From NCBI RefSeq assembly GCF_028554725.1, contig NC_071667.1, forward strand, positions 28,353,501-28,417,500: a DNA stretch of 64,000 nucleotides, in the 5' to 3' direction. Made by a program: the position numbers and the translations under genes. The stretch comes from Zeugodacus cucurbitae. Its lineage: Eukaryota > Arthropoda > Insecta > Diptera > Tephritidae. Under the pieces are notes generated by a model. It was not told the origin of the DNA and did no database searches. It saw only the letters and a program-made list of their open reading frames with translations. This document shows, piece by piece, positions 34,350-46,606 of this stretch. Every line of letters begins with the position of its first letter. Position 1 is the first letter of the stretch.

Positions 34350-35148
34350 AGCTGACGTTGAGCAACACCAAAAGCTCCGTCAGGATCGGGAAGGACCTCT
34401 CCGAGCCGTTCGATACCAAACGAGGTTTCAGACAAGATGACTCGCTATCGTGTGACCTCTTTAACCTGGTGCTGGAAAAAATAGTACGAGCTTCAGAGCT
34501 AAACAGAGAAGGTACAATTTTCTATAAGAGTGTACAGCCACTGGCGTACGCCGATGATATCGATATCATTGGAAACAACACCCTCGCCGTTAGTTCTGCT
34601 TTTTCCCGCCTGAATAGGGAAGCGAAGCGTATGGGTCTGGAGGTGAATGAGGACAAGCCGAAATATCTCCTGCCATCAAGCAAAGAGTCAGCGCACTCGC
34701 GTCTTGGCTCCCACGTCACTGTTGACAGTCATAACTTTGAAGTTGTAGATAATTTCGTATACCTAGGCACCAGCATCAACACCGATAATAATGTCAGCCT
34801 TGAAATCCAATGCAGAATCACTCTTACCAACAGGTGCTACTATGGACTGAGTAGGCAATTGAAAAGTGTAGTCCTCTCTCGACGAACAAAAACTAAACTC
34901 TACAAGTCCCTCATCATTCCAGTCCTACTTTATGGTGTGTAAGCGTGGACGGTGTCAACATCCGATGAGACGGCACTAGGAGTTTTCGAGAGAAAGGTTT
35001 TGCGGAAGATTTATGGTCTCTTAAACATTAGCAACGGCGAATACCGCAGAACATGGAGTGATGAGCTGTATGTGTTGTTCGACGACATAGACATAGTCCA
35101 GCGAATAAAAAGACAGCGGCTACACTGCCTAGGTCATGTTGTCATGTT
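34350..35148 (+). mobile_element. RTE-like retrotransposon, copy 2 (keeps the YADD motif, truncated at both ends)
   Basis: The frame from 34358 encodes RIGKDLSEPFDTKRGFRQDD, PLAYADDIDIIGN and FVYLGTSINTDNN, then LLYGV and a stop (GCT to TAA type change at about 34940); it continues open with STSDETALGVFERKVLRKIY to about 35148. It begins at the same sequence (AGCTGACGTTGAGCAAC) as copy 1. The 3' end is lost. RQGD has become RQDD. Confidence 0.8.
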
Positions 35149-37445
35149 GTGGACTCGAGAAGATTTATTCAGATCTCTATAGATGAGATTGAGATTAAAA
35201 TACAGTTATCTTTTGAAAACACTATTCGGCATGCGCACTATCGAAGAATTTTAACACCGTGAATTCATTATACATAACACAGGTGCTATAGAGTAGACGA
35301 TGTATATAAAGTTGAATCTTTTTGAAAAAAATTAAAAAATGTATGATGCAAAAAGTCCGGGCACAATTTATAAAAATTTCTAATTAACATATACATATTC
35401 TTTTATTTTAAGTGATTTTTCATACTTCGAAAACACATATTTTGTGATTTTGGAGGATAATTTCGAATAACGGAGAATACACGACTTTCACTTATGAATC
35501 AATCTCCTGGAAAAAATTAGTTTGATCCAATCCAGCCGTGTGTTGTATGTGTAATGACTCTCTCCAACTTCACTGCAAAAGTACATATACAAATAGCGCT
35601 CGAATCCATCGACGTGCCTATACTTTAGACTTGTCAAAATCCTATAAGTCGATCCCTGATATTTCTTCGAATTAGTTAATGATTTTCGGCACTTGTTTGG
35701 TTGAATAACCTGTCTTTTGAGAAAAGTATCCGTGCATTCATAATGAATTAATCTCTCTTAAGATTCTGTTATTTTTTCATTGCTTTCGCAAAATATAGGC
35801 TATAGTAACCGAGTTGCGAGCTCCACGCAACATCATTTCAATATCCATACTCTTGTTGCCAAGTGCATTGAAGTAAAAATAGGTAATAATAAATAAATAA
35901 ATTCAATAGTGTTGCCGCCTATTTGGATATGACGCTGAAAAAATACGCAAAATTCACACACACATTCCGCATTATTAAATAAAACAACAACTAGATAAAA
36001 ATAGAAAATATAAAATACATAAAAATAGAAATAAAATGTTTGACCCGCCTCCGAGTCAAGACGGCAATTGTGGTGTGATGTCATGCCGATGAGCGGGCGG
36101 GCGCATAGTTGCAAAACACACGCGCATGCAGCTAGAAAGATATCTATATATTTGTAAATCTGTGCTTGTCTGCGTATATATTTGTTTGTGTGCTGCATGT
36201 GTGGGAAATTGTGTAAATCGGTTCACTTTCACAATGAGGCCTTGCTCGGCCATATCGTCATGCAGGCGTGGCGTAGCGAGGCGCGGTGCGTCAGGGCAAG
36301 CCCTGTGCGCGTAGTTAGGCCTGCCACACATTTTTATTATATTTTATTACGGCACGCTTGCTCTCCGTGCACCTGCTGCTCTGCTGGCCCACAAAGTGCT
36401 GCACTTCCGGTGGACGCCAGTTTTGCTTTTGTTTTCACACACGCACGGATACCTTTATTTTTGTACAACATATGTATGTACATTATCCATCAGCGTTAAA
36501 CTGTTTACAGCAACCAAAAAATGATTGGAGAACCTTCTTTTCAGGCTCTCATTAAAATAAATTAATTGTACAAATTCAAGTAAATTAGGGCTGCGCATAC
36601 ATATGTATGTACATTATACATTTCTGTTTGCACAAATTTAAAATTGCTTCTCTATTACATTACAGATATTAGACAATATTTATTCGTTTTAAATTACCTA
36701 ATTACCTGTTGTTGTTTTTAACACTTCAAAAGTGTAATAGTCGAAATTTGAGCTAAGTACCAATTGATCATTACAACTAACAATGAAGCGGTCATGTAGA
36801 TAAGATGATAGGATTATGATGATGATGTACAGGCGTGCCTACAGACTATTATTCGATGTATTGGTGTTCTTCGACTTGACTGAAACTGCAATAAATATAT
36901 AACGAATAACTCCAGAACAGTCTAATTTAACCCTAAATAATGATGTAATAAGATGGTAACTCTACATAAGTAGGCTTTGAGGAACAACAATTGCGAAATT
37001 GAAAAGTAGGCGTGGCAGTGCTCAATTCTTACATTATGAAATAGATCGAAATCGGATCAAAAGAACATCCACAATTTCTTACGACCAACGTTCTCATATC
37101 TAAGCTATTATAAGCTCAAGCAACTCAAACATTGAAATATCAATTTATGTGCGAAATTTTTTTTTTCAAAAAATTGATACATATCATATGTATATCTACT
37201 CCCAATACCAAGTACATATGAGATCCATCGTTCCTTCGGTTAGAATTTGTCTCTACAACTTATAATATATAGGTATTTCCTAGCGAGATGTCCGAAGAGT
37301 TTTATTATAAAAAGTGTTCCGTATCAGTTTGACAAAGTTAGATACTATGTACTTGTCTGTTAAGTAAAACTTCTTCATTAATTAGATAAAATTAACTAAC
37401 TAAAATCAGTTGCAACAACAGTTATACTTCTAGAATATAAACCAA
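35149..37445. other. non-coding stretch with a small GC-richer island
   Basis: 35149-35800 is AT-rich; a segment at about 35495-35540 (TTATGAATCAATCTCC...TTTGATCCAATCCA) is repeated at about 57325. 36050-36480 is GC-richer and free of mobile elements, like the other islands. 36950-37100 has a weak resemblance to the DINE-like core (GTAGGCGTGGCAGTG). No supported gene. Confidence 0.35.
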
Positions 37446-38075
37446 CTAGCAGACCGGCTTCGAAGGGTTTAAACACTAATACAAAGTTAGTTAGTAATTC
37501 ACACTCTGCCATACATATGTATGTATGTACTTTCCTGTTTCATGTGTGGGTTCATTTTAAAAAAGTAAAATGAGGGAAATTCGAACATGAAAATATATTT
37601 AATTTGCAATGAGCTAAAACTTGATTACGACCTCTAGTCTTTGGTGTCCATTGTCTTTTTCTCTGATTACGAAGACGTTGAGAACGCTCAGAGCTCGACG
37701 CCCTTGTGCGAGCTTGCATATTTCTCAAGCCGCTCTACACGCTCCGTACTCGACTCTCTGGCGCGTACTTGGGAGGTTTTGAAATTTTGTTCACTCGTTA
37801 CTCGACTCTCTGTCATGCGATTGCGATGCGAAAATAATGACTTGAAAGACTATTTTCAGTTACAGATTATGATTCTTCATCACTGAGTCTTTTTGATACC
37901 CTCACCTGGGAACTATTTCCAGAAAGTTGAGATTCTAGAAATAAATATAGCCTATGTTACTCGGCGTGAATGTAGCTTTCCAATGGTGAAAGAATTTTTG
38001 AAATTGAATTGAGTTTTTGAGTTTATTCAATACAAACATACATACAAATATTTCCTCTTTATAATAGTAGTATAG
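37446..38075 (-). mobile_element. short non-autonomous Helitron, copy S3 (full length)
   Basis: On the minus strand it begins TATACTACTATTATAAAGAGG (about 38073) and ends GAAGCCGGTCTGCTAG at 37446, followed by T. At about 630 bp it is the most complete of the three short copies. Tandem-like AGTCGAGTACGGAGCG motifs occur at 37730-37830. Its 5' end touches the RTE copy at 38077. Confidence 0.8.
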
Positions 38076-38076
38076 T

Positions 38077-38880
38077 TGCGCCGTATGTTCTGCTTTTTCC
38101 CACATGGTTAAAGAGGCGAAGCGAATGGGTCTGGAGGTGAATGAGGACAAAACAAAATATCTCCTGTCATCAAGCAAACAGTCGGCGCATTCGCGTCTTG
38201 GCTCCCACGTCACAGTTGACAGACATAACTTCGAAGTCGTAGATACTTTCGTATACCTGGGAACCATCATCAACAACACGAACAATGTCAGCCTCGAAAT
38301 CCAGCGCAGAATCACTCTTGCCAACAGGTGCTACTTTGGACTGAGTAGGCAATTGAAAAGTAAAGTCCTCTCTCGACGAACCAAAATCAAACTCTACAAG
38401 TCGCTTATCATTCTCGTCCTGCTTTATGGTGCAGAAGCTTGGACGATGTCAACATCAGATGAGAGGACTCTAGGAGTTTTCGAGAGGAAAATTTTGCGCA
38501 AGATTTATGGTCCTCAAAACATTGGCAACGGCGAATACCGCAGACGATGGAACGATGAGCTGTACGAGTTATACGACGATATTGACATAGTTCAGCAAAT
38601 AAAAAGACAGCGGCTACGCTGGCTAAGTCATGTTGTCGGAATGGACGAAAACACTACAGCTCTGAAAGTGTTCGATGCAGTACCCACCGGAGAAAGCCGA
38701 GGAAGGGGAAGGCCTCCACTCCGTTGGAGGGACCAGGTGGAGAGCGACCTGGTTACACTTGGAGTCTCCAACTGGCGCCGAACAGCGAAGGAAAGAGAGG
38801 AGTGGCGCGCTCTCATCGTTTCGGCTTTAACCGGCTAAACGGTTCAACGCCAATTACATACATTACATAAATAATGCTGA
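38077..38880 (+). mobile_element. RTE-like retrotransposon, copy 3 (C-terminal region, open frame)
   Basis: An uninterrupted 244-codon frame (38104-38838) encodes the region after the catalytic box: KRMGLEVNEDKTKYLLSSSK, ANRCYFGLSRQLKSKVLSRR, LLYGAEAWTMSTSDE, RRWNDELYELYDD, LRWLSHVVGMDEN and GRGRPPLRWRDQV. The 5' part including YADD is missing, cut exactly where Helitron S3 begins. The 3' end is CGGTTCAACGCCAATTACAT with a short ACATT-type tail. Confidence 0.85.
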
Positions 38881-38892
38881 TCTCATTGTGAC

Positions 38893-39464
38893 TAGTGATG
38901 AGCGATATTGCTATTTTTGAATCACTGTGAATTCCGTGATTGTTATTTTTAAATTAATGTGATTTTATATTGCTACTGCGATCGCCACAAAAAGAAACGA
39001 ATTTATGAGAATTTGTACTCCACATTTTTTTTTACATTTACATTTTTATTAATTTTAACAATATCCAAAATCTTTTGTAATCACAATTAACTAATTAGTA
39101 AATTTTGGGTACATTTAACTGCTTTTGTAATCACCGTACCCAAAATTATCGAAATCGCAACTAAAATAGCTGTTGCGATTACTACTTTCGAACTGATATT
39201 GCCACAGAACTGTGAGTGCTAGTGATTGCTACTTTCGTATTGCTATTGTTACTGAACTGTGACTGCTACTGAACAGTGATTGCTACTTGCTATTGCTACA
39301 GTGATCAAATTAGAATTACTGAACTCCTATATGTACTGTGGTCGAACAAAAGCACTCTTTAGCTACTGTGATCAAACTCAAAAACTGAACTTCAATTGGG
39401 ATTGTAAATCACTGCTATTTACAAAAATTGATCGCAGCTGCTAGTAAAATATCGCTCATCACTA
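38893..39464. mobile_element. hAT-like MITE with exact 8-bp target duplication
   Basis: Termini TAGTGATGAGCGATATT are inverted repeats identical for 17 bp (the right end reads AATATCGCTCATCACTA). The 8-bp direct repeat ATTGTGAC flanks both sides (38885-38892 and 39465-39472), the target size of hAT transposons. The 572-bp interior is non-coding and full of TTGCTACT/GTGATTGCTAC subrepeats, probably transposase-binding sites. Confidence 0.9.
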
Positions 39465-39472
39465 ATTGTGAC

Positions 39473-40039
39473 TCGTTCGCTCAATGCAGACTGCCGATAA
39501 GAATACTCATGTGTATGCACATAAACAAATTTTTCCCACTGTGGGTGTTTCTATTAGCTCCTCGATAATTGTTCCTAAAGCCTACGGAGCTTTCTTATTG
39601 CATCATAGACTTCTTGAAAATTCTTTTGTTATTTTTTTTAATTGGCGCTCAACACTGTACTTTTGTGGTTCGCTCATTTGTCTCTTTGCTTTCGTAACAT
39701 GCAATTAACGTTGTTTCATACTCACAAGAATGCTGGATATTATATCGGATCTATGTTTTAGAAGTGAAGGGGTTAAAGATACAACCGACTTGTAGAATAT
39801 CTTTGGCGATGACCTATGAATAGCCGTAGAACATAAATATTTTGTGGAGGTGTTCATGGAATGTGGAATCACTCGCTCAGCGCATCAGATGAAAGTAGGG
39901 AAAGTAGGGAAAGCCTCGAAAGCCGAAGTGCGGAACATTAATTCGTTAAACCTAACATACTCCCAACACAAGATTCTCCAACGGAACCACAGGATTAGGT
40001 ATTACTTTGTGGGAGTGACTAGACATTTTAAGTCTCCTC
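39473..40039. other. spacer
   Basis: No gene or known repeat recognised. Confidence 0.35.
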
Positions 40040-40815
40040 TTTGGTACGGACTGATTGACGATTAATTGTAAATGTCTCAGTTCTGTCCTAATTAAAGTTG
40101 CTGCCTCGCTAACAGCTTTCCATTTATCGGAGGACTGACACATGAGTGCAATCAAGTTTTCCACCGTTAAACTACTATAGTTTTCATCCTATTCACTTAT
40201 TATTCTTACTGTTGACAGTCTATGTATTGCGTTTATTGATCTAGTATTCGCACTTATATCTAACGCCTGGATCCATATTGGAGCGGCATACAAAATGACA
40301 GAGACAGACATCTTGGTTTTTGCAATTAAATAACGTCGGCTGGAACGCACACAGCCTCTATTTGCTATCATTGATTGATAACGCGTTGTAAATTTTATTT
40401 GCTTTGCTTGACGCTGCTGCCAAGTGCTCCTTGATTTCAATTTTGGAGTCTAATATACTCCCCGGGTACTTAAGCCGTGGCTGTAAGCTCACACTATCCT
40501 ATAGTAAGAGTTATTCTTTTCTGAATTTCCCTTCTGCTTATGAGCAATACTTTTGTTTTATGTTCAGCCAGTTTTTGATTCATGGAAGAGAACCATTGAC
40601 GTAGACCATTTATGCATTCGTTGCATTTGCTTTGGAGGACATCTGGTATGTGCTTAGCCACTGCTACCACAATAAGGTCAGCTTCTTGGCACCCCGTCAT
40701 GCATAAGGCTCCATAAGAGCCTAAGACCGATCCTTGCGGTACTCCACTCGAAATAGAGTAGCACTTAGAGCCTTCGTTGGAGTCGTATATAAGCCTTCTG
40801 TTTACAAAATAACTG
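40040..40815 (-). pseudogene. R1-like non-LTR reverse transcriptase remnant
   Basis: The minus strand reads YFVNRRLIYDSNEGSKCYSI, SGVPQGSVLGS, QEADLIVVAVAKHIPD and INGLRQWFSSMNQKLAEHKT, then in another frame LIAKTKMSVSVILYAAPIWI and the C-terminal ENLIALMCQSSDKWKAVSEA. These are R1-clade features in the right order. The YADD region is replaced by MTGCQEADL, and there are several frameshifts. Confidence 0.7.
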
Positions 40816-40841
40816 ATTATTATGGACATATGTATGTACAT

Positions 40842-42159
40842 ATATTGTTTATGAGTTATTGAGAAGCACGCGCTTCAGATATGTGCGAGTATGTGTGTGG
40901 AGATGTGCATTACTGGTATGTTGTTGTACATGTTGTTACAAAATTGTTTTTGTCTTATTGCTTATGCTTATATAACGAATTTTAAAGCCCTGTTTTTCTA
41001 TAACGAATGGATACCTCCATAAATAAGCGTGGAATATTTACAAATACACATACATTGTTGTATATATAAGTATGTGTGTTAATTCGAACTGCTGTTGTTT
41101 ACGTATATGTACATGCATTTACGGGCATTACCGTAATGGTACGGATGTATCCCAGCAATTACATACATACATACATATATATTCAAACATCCACAAATAG
41201 TTGTGTGTTATTTGACACATTAGGCCGTCGATCGTCTAGCTCGCCCGCCCCCCACTCCCACAATTGGGTGATGGTAATTGCAACAACAAAACCAAAAAAA
41301 AATAAAAAAAACAACAAAGCCCACTCCGGCCTAAAGCAAAATCCAACAGTGCCAACAACAACAACACCCAACCAAATTCTCTCTCAACAAAACGCATTTT
41401 TTCGCATTTGCTCTCCTTCCTTTCCCTCCTTTTTTGCATTTTTCTCATTTTACATGTTTTTCTGGTGTTTTTTGTTGGTTTTTTCTAGTTTTTTTCTATT
41501 TTTTTTGTGTTTGCCTTTGCTTGTTAGTTGATGCGACGTGTTTGCTGTTGTTGTTGTGACGCACCAACGCATTTCACGCATGTGCATCGTCGTGTTGTCA
41601 TCATGTTGCTATTGCACTTACACGCTGTGTTTCAGGCCACACACTCAAAGCAGAGCAAAACACAAATATGTGTGTTGCAAAAAAAAAAAAATAAAATAAA
41701 AACAAAAAAAGCAAAACAAAACCGACTAAAAATAATTGGAATGTGTTTTTTCTATACCATTGACACCCCCTTACGTAGTCGACGCATAGGCTTGCACACA
41801 CACACATAGCACAGCACGGGCTATGATTGTTGTAGTAGGTGGGAAAGAGCAAATGCAAAAAATTGTGGCAAAACACGCATTGACAGAGTGGCCACGTGAT
41901 TATTTGAGCGCAGATGTGCAAATGTAAAAATGGAACTCTACCAGATGGAAGCTGAGCATTCGGAAATGTTTCAGCATCATCGACGCAAGCTTTACTTTCA
42001 GCCGATTCCATCTTGCATATATATTATGTAGGTGATTTCCCAATGCTCTCTTTTGCGTTGATCATGTTGAGATTTCTGGCTATATATTCAAATCTCGTTT
42101 ATCGAGATCTAGCCCTGAAATATCATTTGTCCTTTTCTATTTACGAGGTTTAGTTAGAA
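40842..42159. other. simple-sequence-rich non-repeat island
   Basis: Long A/T homopolymers, ACATACATAC tracts and CAACAACAAC runs; GC-richer near 41225-41275 and 41540-41620. No exon recognised. Confidence 0.35.
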
Positions 42160-43200
42160 AAATCTAATGGGAAATGTTTATCATCATTCGACATTCAAAA
42201 GAACATTCTTTGGCATTTATTTTTTGAAGATTATCGCTTTCACATTTTGGCCATGGCTACGTCTCAGATGGTCAGATCAGATGATGAGTCCAATTTCGAT
42301 TACTCGTTCGAGCATTTCGACTGGTAACTGGCGAATGACACGCGTGATGTTTTGCTCCAAGTCCTGAATCGAAGCGGGATTGTCCGCATATACTTTAGAC
42401 TTTACATATACCCACAGGAAGAAGTCGAACACACGCTCTTGGTGGCCTATCGCCCGCCAAAACTTGAAATCAACCACGGAAGAGTTCTCTCAATAAATCC
42501 ATTGATTGATGCGATGTGTGGGAAGTGACACCGTCTTGTTGAAACCAAATGTCGAGATCACGAAACTTCAATTTCAGGCATCAAATAGTCGGTTATCATG
42601 CCGCGATAACGGTCACCATTGATGGTTACGTTCTCACCGGCAGAAGAACGAATTTGAAGAATTCTGGACAGATAATTCCACGAGCCCACAAACCACACCA
42701 AATCTTTATTTTTTCTGGATGAAACGGTAACTCTTGAATCACTTCAGGTTGCTCTTCGTCCCAAATGAATCAATTTTACTTGTTTACACACAATGGGCCT
42801 CATCGCTGAACAGAATGTCGCTCGGAAATCTTGGAAGAAAGAGCCCATAGAGCGAAGCAATGTAGCTTGCAAAGGTTGAGCGGCTTCAGTTCTTGCTCAA
42901 GCTGTATTTTGTACGCTTTCAATTTAAGATCTCGACGTAATATGCGCCAAGTCCTTCCATACGTCGATCGAGTTGCTGCAAACGTCGCCGAATCGACTCT
43001 CCACAGTCTTCGTGTACACTCTCAGTTACGGCTGCTTTATGTTCTTCACTGCGTGCTGGACATGGTCTATTCGATCGAATATTATCCAATAAAGAATTAT
43101 GGGTCTCCAGATGGGTGATGGTGTTGCGAATAGTACGCTCAGTAGGCCGTTTATGTTGACCATAAGTTGAACGAACGTACCTCTACTTCGATCACCCGTT
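42160..43200 (-). pseudogene. Tc1/mariner-superfamily transposase, degenerate
   Basis: Reading the minus strand across shifting frames gives YKIQLEQELKP, ILFSDEAH, EEQPEVIQELPFHPEKI, IWCGLWARGIICPEFF, DIWFQQDG, FDFFLWVYVKSKVYADNPAS and QLPVEMLERVIE. The three catalytic acidic positions of an IS630/Tc1-type DDE/D enzyme (SDEAH, QQDG, FDFFLW) are all still recognisable, but stops and frameshifts separate them. Terminal inverted repeats were not located. Confidence 0.8.
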
Positions 43201-45626
43201 AGTTCTCTTAACTTTAGTGTTTTACATAGGTTGGGGTTTGATATTCAAGTTATTGGGTGATACCTCACCTGGCCCACCGCAATGAATTTTTCAACTCGCA
43301 AATTAAACCAAAGCCTTTTGTGATTGTTTTATATTTTCCAATATAATATTGTTGGCAACCATAAAATCTATACAATTAAACCTAAAAAATTTCTATGGTA
43401 GCCAGCAGCCATAACTGTCGATGCAGCCACATCGACGGCGCACGAAGCACGGCTGAGGTATGTGGCATGTGGTAAAACGATGGCACTGACAATAACAACG
43501 AAACCAAATAGAAAAACAAAATAAAATAAAACCACTAGCTACATACCGACAACAACAGATGAGTGTAGCTAACCAAAATGAATGTGTAGGCGAATGCAAC
43601 GCCACCAACGGCGCTACTGCGACAACAACACGAATGTTGCAACATCTAACTGGCCGATAGGCGCAACGGCTACGGCAGCGACAGCGACGAGGAATCGGTT
43701 TGTTCGGGTCAAAATGTATATATGTAAAATAGTGAAAACCAAAAACAAATTCAAATTATAAAAAAAAAATAACAAACCAAAAAAGTGAAAAAAAAAATTT
43801 TTCAAGAAAAAGATGTGCACAAAATGGAAAAAAATAACTCCTAAAGGGTAAAGAAAAAATGGAGAGAAATTCGCAAATAAAAAAGCACCGATTTGAGGCA
43901 ACGGACGAAAGGGATAAATATGAAAGTGAGAAAAAACAAAAGCAAAGGTGAAAGCGCATAAAAAATGCAAGGCAAAACATATAACGTTCCGGGAAGAAGT
44001 AGAAGGCGGCAGGCGCACGAATGAACGACTATGAATATTAATGTGGGCGGAGAGGGCGCTGCTGTGCGGCATGGTGTTAGTAATGGGTGAGATAACGGTG
44101 ACTATGTTAGACAGCAGCAAGAAAGTGGTAAGTGCGAATGGTGACTAGTGACCATCTTTTAAGTGCGCTTTCGCTCTGCTATGCTCAACGCCTATTTATG
44201 GGCACGCACATACATATCTACATAAGTACTGCCATATTTGTTTTGTACTGTTAACTGATTTGGGAACGTACGAAATTAATGCCTGTTTACGCTTACATTT
44301 ATCAAATCTCCAATTTCGGTTAATTCAGTTGCAACGGTTGTGTCGCAAGGTTGATCAGATGCATTGTTGCTGCAAGCGCAATAATATGCAATTATATTGG
44401 TGCAGCAAATTATAAACATCTATGAACATATATTTCATCAATTCCATTGAACATTACTACACACACACGCACATCCAGACACATACATACATATATACAG
44501 TTATCATCATTACCGGCGTCATCATCAGCATCAGCTTCCGCTGTCGCTTGCCAACGGCCCCCAGCGTCGTCGTTATTAGCTGCACACAACAGCAAAAACA
44601 ACAATAACAGCAAGGGGTGAGCAAAATCACCCTTAATACAATGCAACAATAACAGCAACAAGCGACAACATAAAAGCAGCAGCAGCAGCAGCAGCGCGTC
44701 ACATTTACCGCCGTCCACATCGTACTCACCGAATGACGGTGGACGAAAAAGCACGTGAAACAGTCCGGTCCACAGTCCAGTCCAGTACACACCAGTCGGT
44801 GAATGCCAAAAATATAAATAAAATAAAACAACAAAAACGACTAATGTACACTCAGTCAACGCGCGAAAGGAAAATGTGTAATGCAAAACATAAAACACAC
44901 AACAACAATAACGCGTAAAAAAATTGTGTATTTGTATTGTTGTTGCTGTTGCTTTTGGTAACATTTTGTTTTCTGTTATTATTCAAAAGCACGCGCAAGC
45001 ACATCCAATATGGAGCAACGGGTGTTAGCGGACACAGTCGTGTCTGCTTTGACTGTTTTGTGAATAGTGTGCAATTGTGGCAAAAGCGTGCAAAGCAAAG
45101 CAAAGCGCCAGCCGACTCGTGGCACTGTGTGTCCGGTGCATGAATGGAGTACTTGAAATTACCCGAACTCCAACTTTTACTTCGGCAAGACTTTCTTATA
45201 CTTTCTTATACGAATCTGAACTCACTCCAATCCACAGAAAGTCTCCGTTAATTGTATTACGTTTTCTGCAGTATAAATTTTTATTTTAATATAAATAGAG
45301 AAGAAACTCGTATATTTTGTGTCGATGCATTTATTTAACTAGAAAGCATTTTACTTCTATTAGTATTCTATGGTATTACTTGTTTCAACAGCAGCTACCG
45401 ATATATACCCTCCAGGATTACATAATCTGTATCTAATTCCATTCCCGACACAATTTTTCTGTTTAAACTACTAAAGTTCCACAAGTAAGCAATGAAGCTT
45501 GCGATCATCGGATCATCGGTTAAGTACATATGTATATTAGTGCGCTAGCAAAGCAATTCAAGCGTTTCTAAATATATGTATTTATATAATATGGTGTAGG
45601 TCGAACAATTTAACTATTTTATATAA
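43201..45626. other. non-repeat island downstream of the OBP gene
   Basis: Alternating A-rich and GC-richer patches, CAACAACA and CACACA tracts and a (CAG)n run. No mobile element and no supported exon. It may be intronic or regulatory DNA. Confidence 0.35.
44674..44695. repeat. (AGC)n microsatellite
   Basis: About seven AGC units. It does not lie in any supported reading frame. Confidence 0.85.
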
Positions 45627-45632
45627 TTTATT
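45627..45632 (-). terminator. possible poly(A) signal of the OBP gene
   Basis: AATAAA on the minus strand about 165 nt downstream of the TGA stop. It is the first canonical hexamer I found in that direction. Confidence 0.45.
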
Positions 45633-45797
45633 TTTAAACTATAGCAATTAAATCAATTTAATTAGAGCAAATACTATGGCCTTCAGTTGAATATTCGTTT
45701 TGAGTTGAAGTGCACAAACAACAATAAAGTTTCTAGTGCCAAGTAGATTTGCGACCATTTACGGTTGATCGTTGCTCGTGAAGCCGCCAGAATGTCG

Positions 45798-46536
45798 TCA
45801 AACGATCGGCTTATTGCGGGCATCCACGAGAGCACGCAACATCAGGCACTTAGCGATAGCATAGGTGCGTTTGCAAGGACAAGTCTCACGTGCTAGAAAT
45901 GAAAATGTGTAAAGAGCATTGGACATATGCGGTCCTTATATATTATACTAAAAATTTTATTAGTAACAACTTAGTAATCTTACATCCTTCATTCTGGCAG
46001 ACGGGTATCGAGTCTCCAGTTGCTGGCCACATAGTTTGTCTGATCAGTGTTGAATTCAGTTGCCAATTTCGCAAAAGGCCCGTCTTCTCCATGTAGCATT
46101 TTAAGAAGCACTACAGGACGCAGTGATTAACGTAAGATTTTTGATTCCACTTTAATCACACTTACCATGCCCGTTTTGTCGGTTGTGTTCGGCAATTCTG
46201 CGGTTTCATTGAATCGTTGTATATATTCTGAAAAAATTTTCGAATATAACGTAGATACCATTTACATATGTGTAACATATATTTGCCGCAAAACTGACCT
46301 AACGGTATTGTGAAACTGGCATTGCAGCTGCGCACTACATCCTGAAAGTCGAATCCCGACGCGTTTGCTGCTTCCGCCATCGGTGTGGTCGTCTCCATGG
46401 ACTGTTGTTTATCCAATTTATTATCCGTTACATCTGATTGTGCATCTGCCGTAGTCCCAGCAAGCACGCCAAGCAGGAGCAGTGAAAGTGCTAGTTCAAC
46501 TTTTCGATAATTGACCATTTCCAACAACTCCGACAT
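45798..46536 (-). CDS. Obp73a: odorant-binding protein, Obp73a-like, complete four-exon gene
   Basis: Exons are 46536-46299, 46227-46166, 46110-45984 and 45892-45798. Donors are GTCAGT, GTAAGT and GTAAGA, and the phases (1, 0, 1) join into 173 codons plus TGA. Residues 10-32 form a secretion signal (VELALSLLLLGVLAGTTADA). Cysteines at 71, 101, 105, 138, 149 and 158 give C-x29-C-x3-C-x32-C-x10-C-x8-C, close to the classical insect OBP pattern; Cys147 is extra. Motifs such as SCNASFTIPLEYIQRFNET and NSTLIRQTMWPATGDSI, and the N-terminal extension, suggest the conserved Obp73a lineage. OBPs are secreted carriers of small hydrophobic ligands in sensillum lymph and other fluids. The start could instead be Met7 (46518), which begins just before the signal peptide. 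The family is certain; orthology is likely but from memory. Confidence 0.88.
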
Positions 46537-46570
46537 TATATTTGTGTATTCGTTTTCGGAAACCGATTTT

Positions 46571-46606
46571 CACTGAAACTAACTCTGATTTTTCCCGTTA
46601 TTTAAA
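46571..46606 (-). promoter_or_regulatory. TATA/Inr core promoter of the OBP gene
   Basis: On the minus strand TTTAAATAA (46606-46598) lies about 30 nt before TTCAGTG (46577-46571), giving a start near 46574 and a 5' UTR of about 38 nt before the first ATG. The spacing is right for TATA plus Inr. Confidence 0.5.

Noticed and set aside
42831..43118. 95-codon plus-strand frame
   Set aside because: Antisense to the Tc1/mariner transposase pseudogene, which explains the sequence.
44410..44964. 184-codon minus-strand frame rich in Leu and Cys
   Set aside because: Driven by (CAG)n and CAACAA tracts; no domain, signal or conserved spacing.
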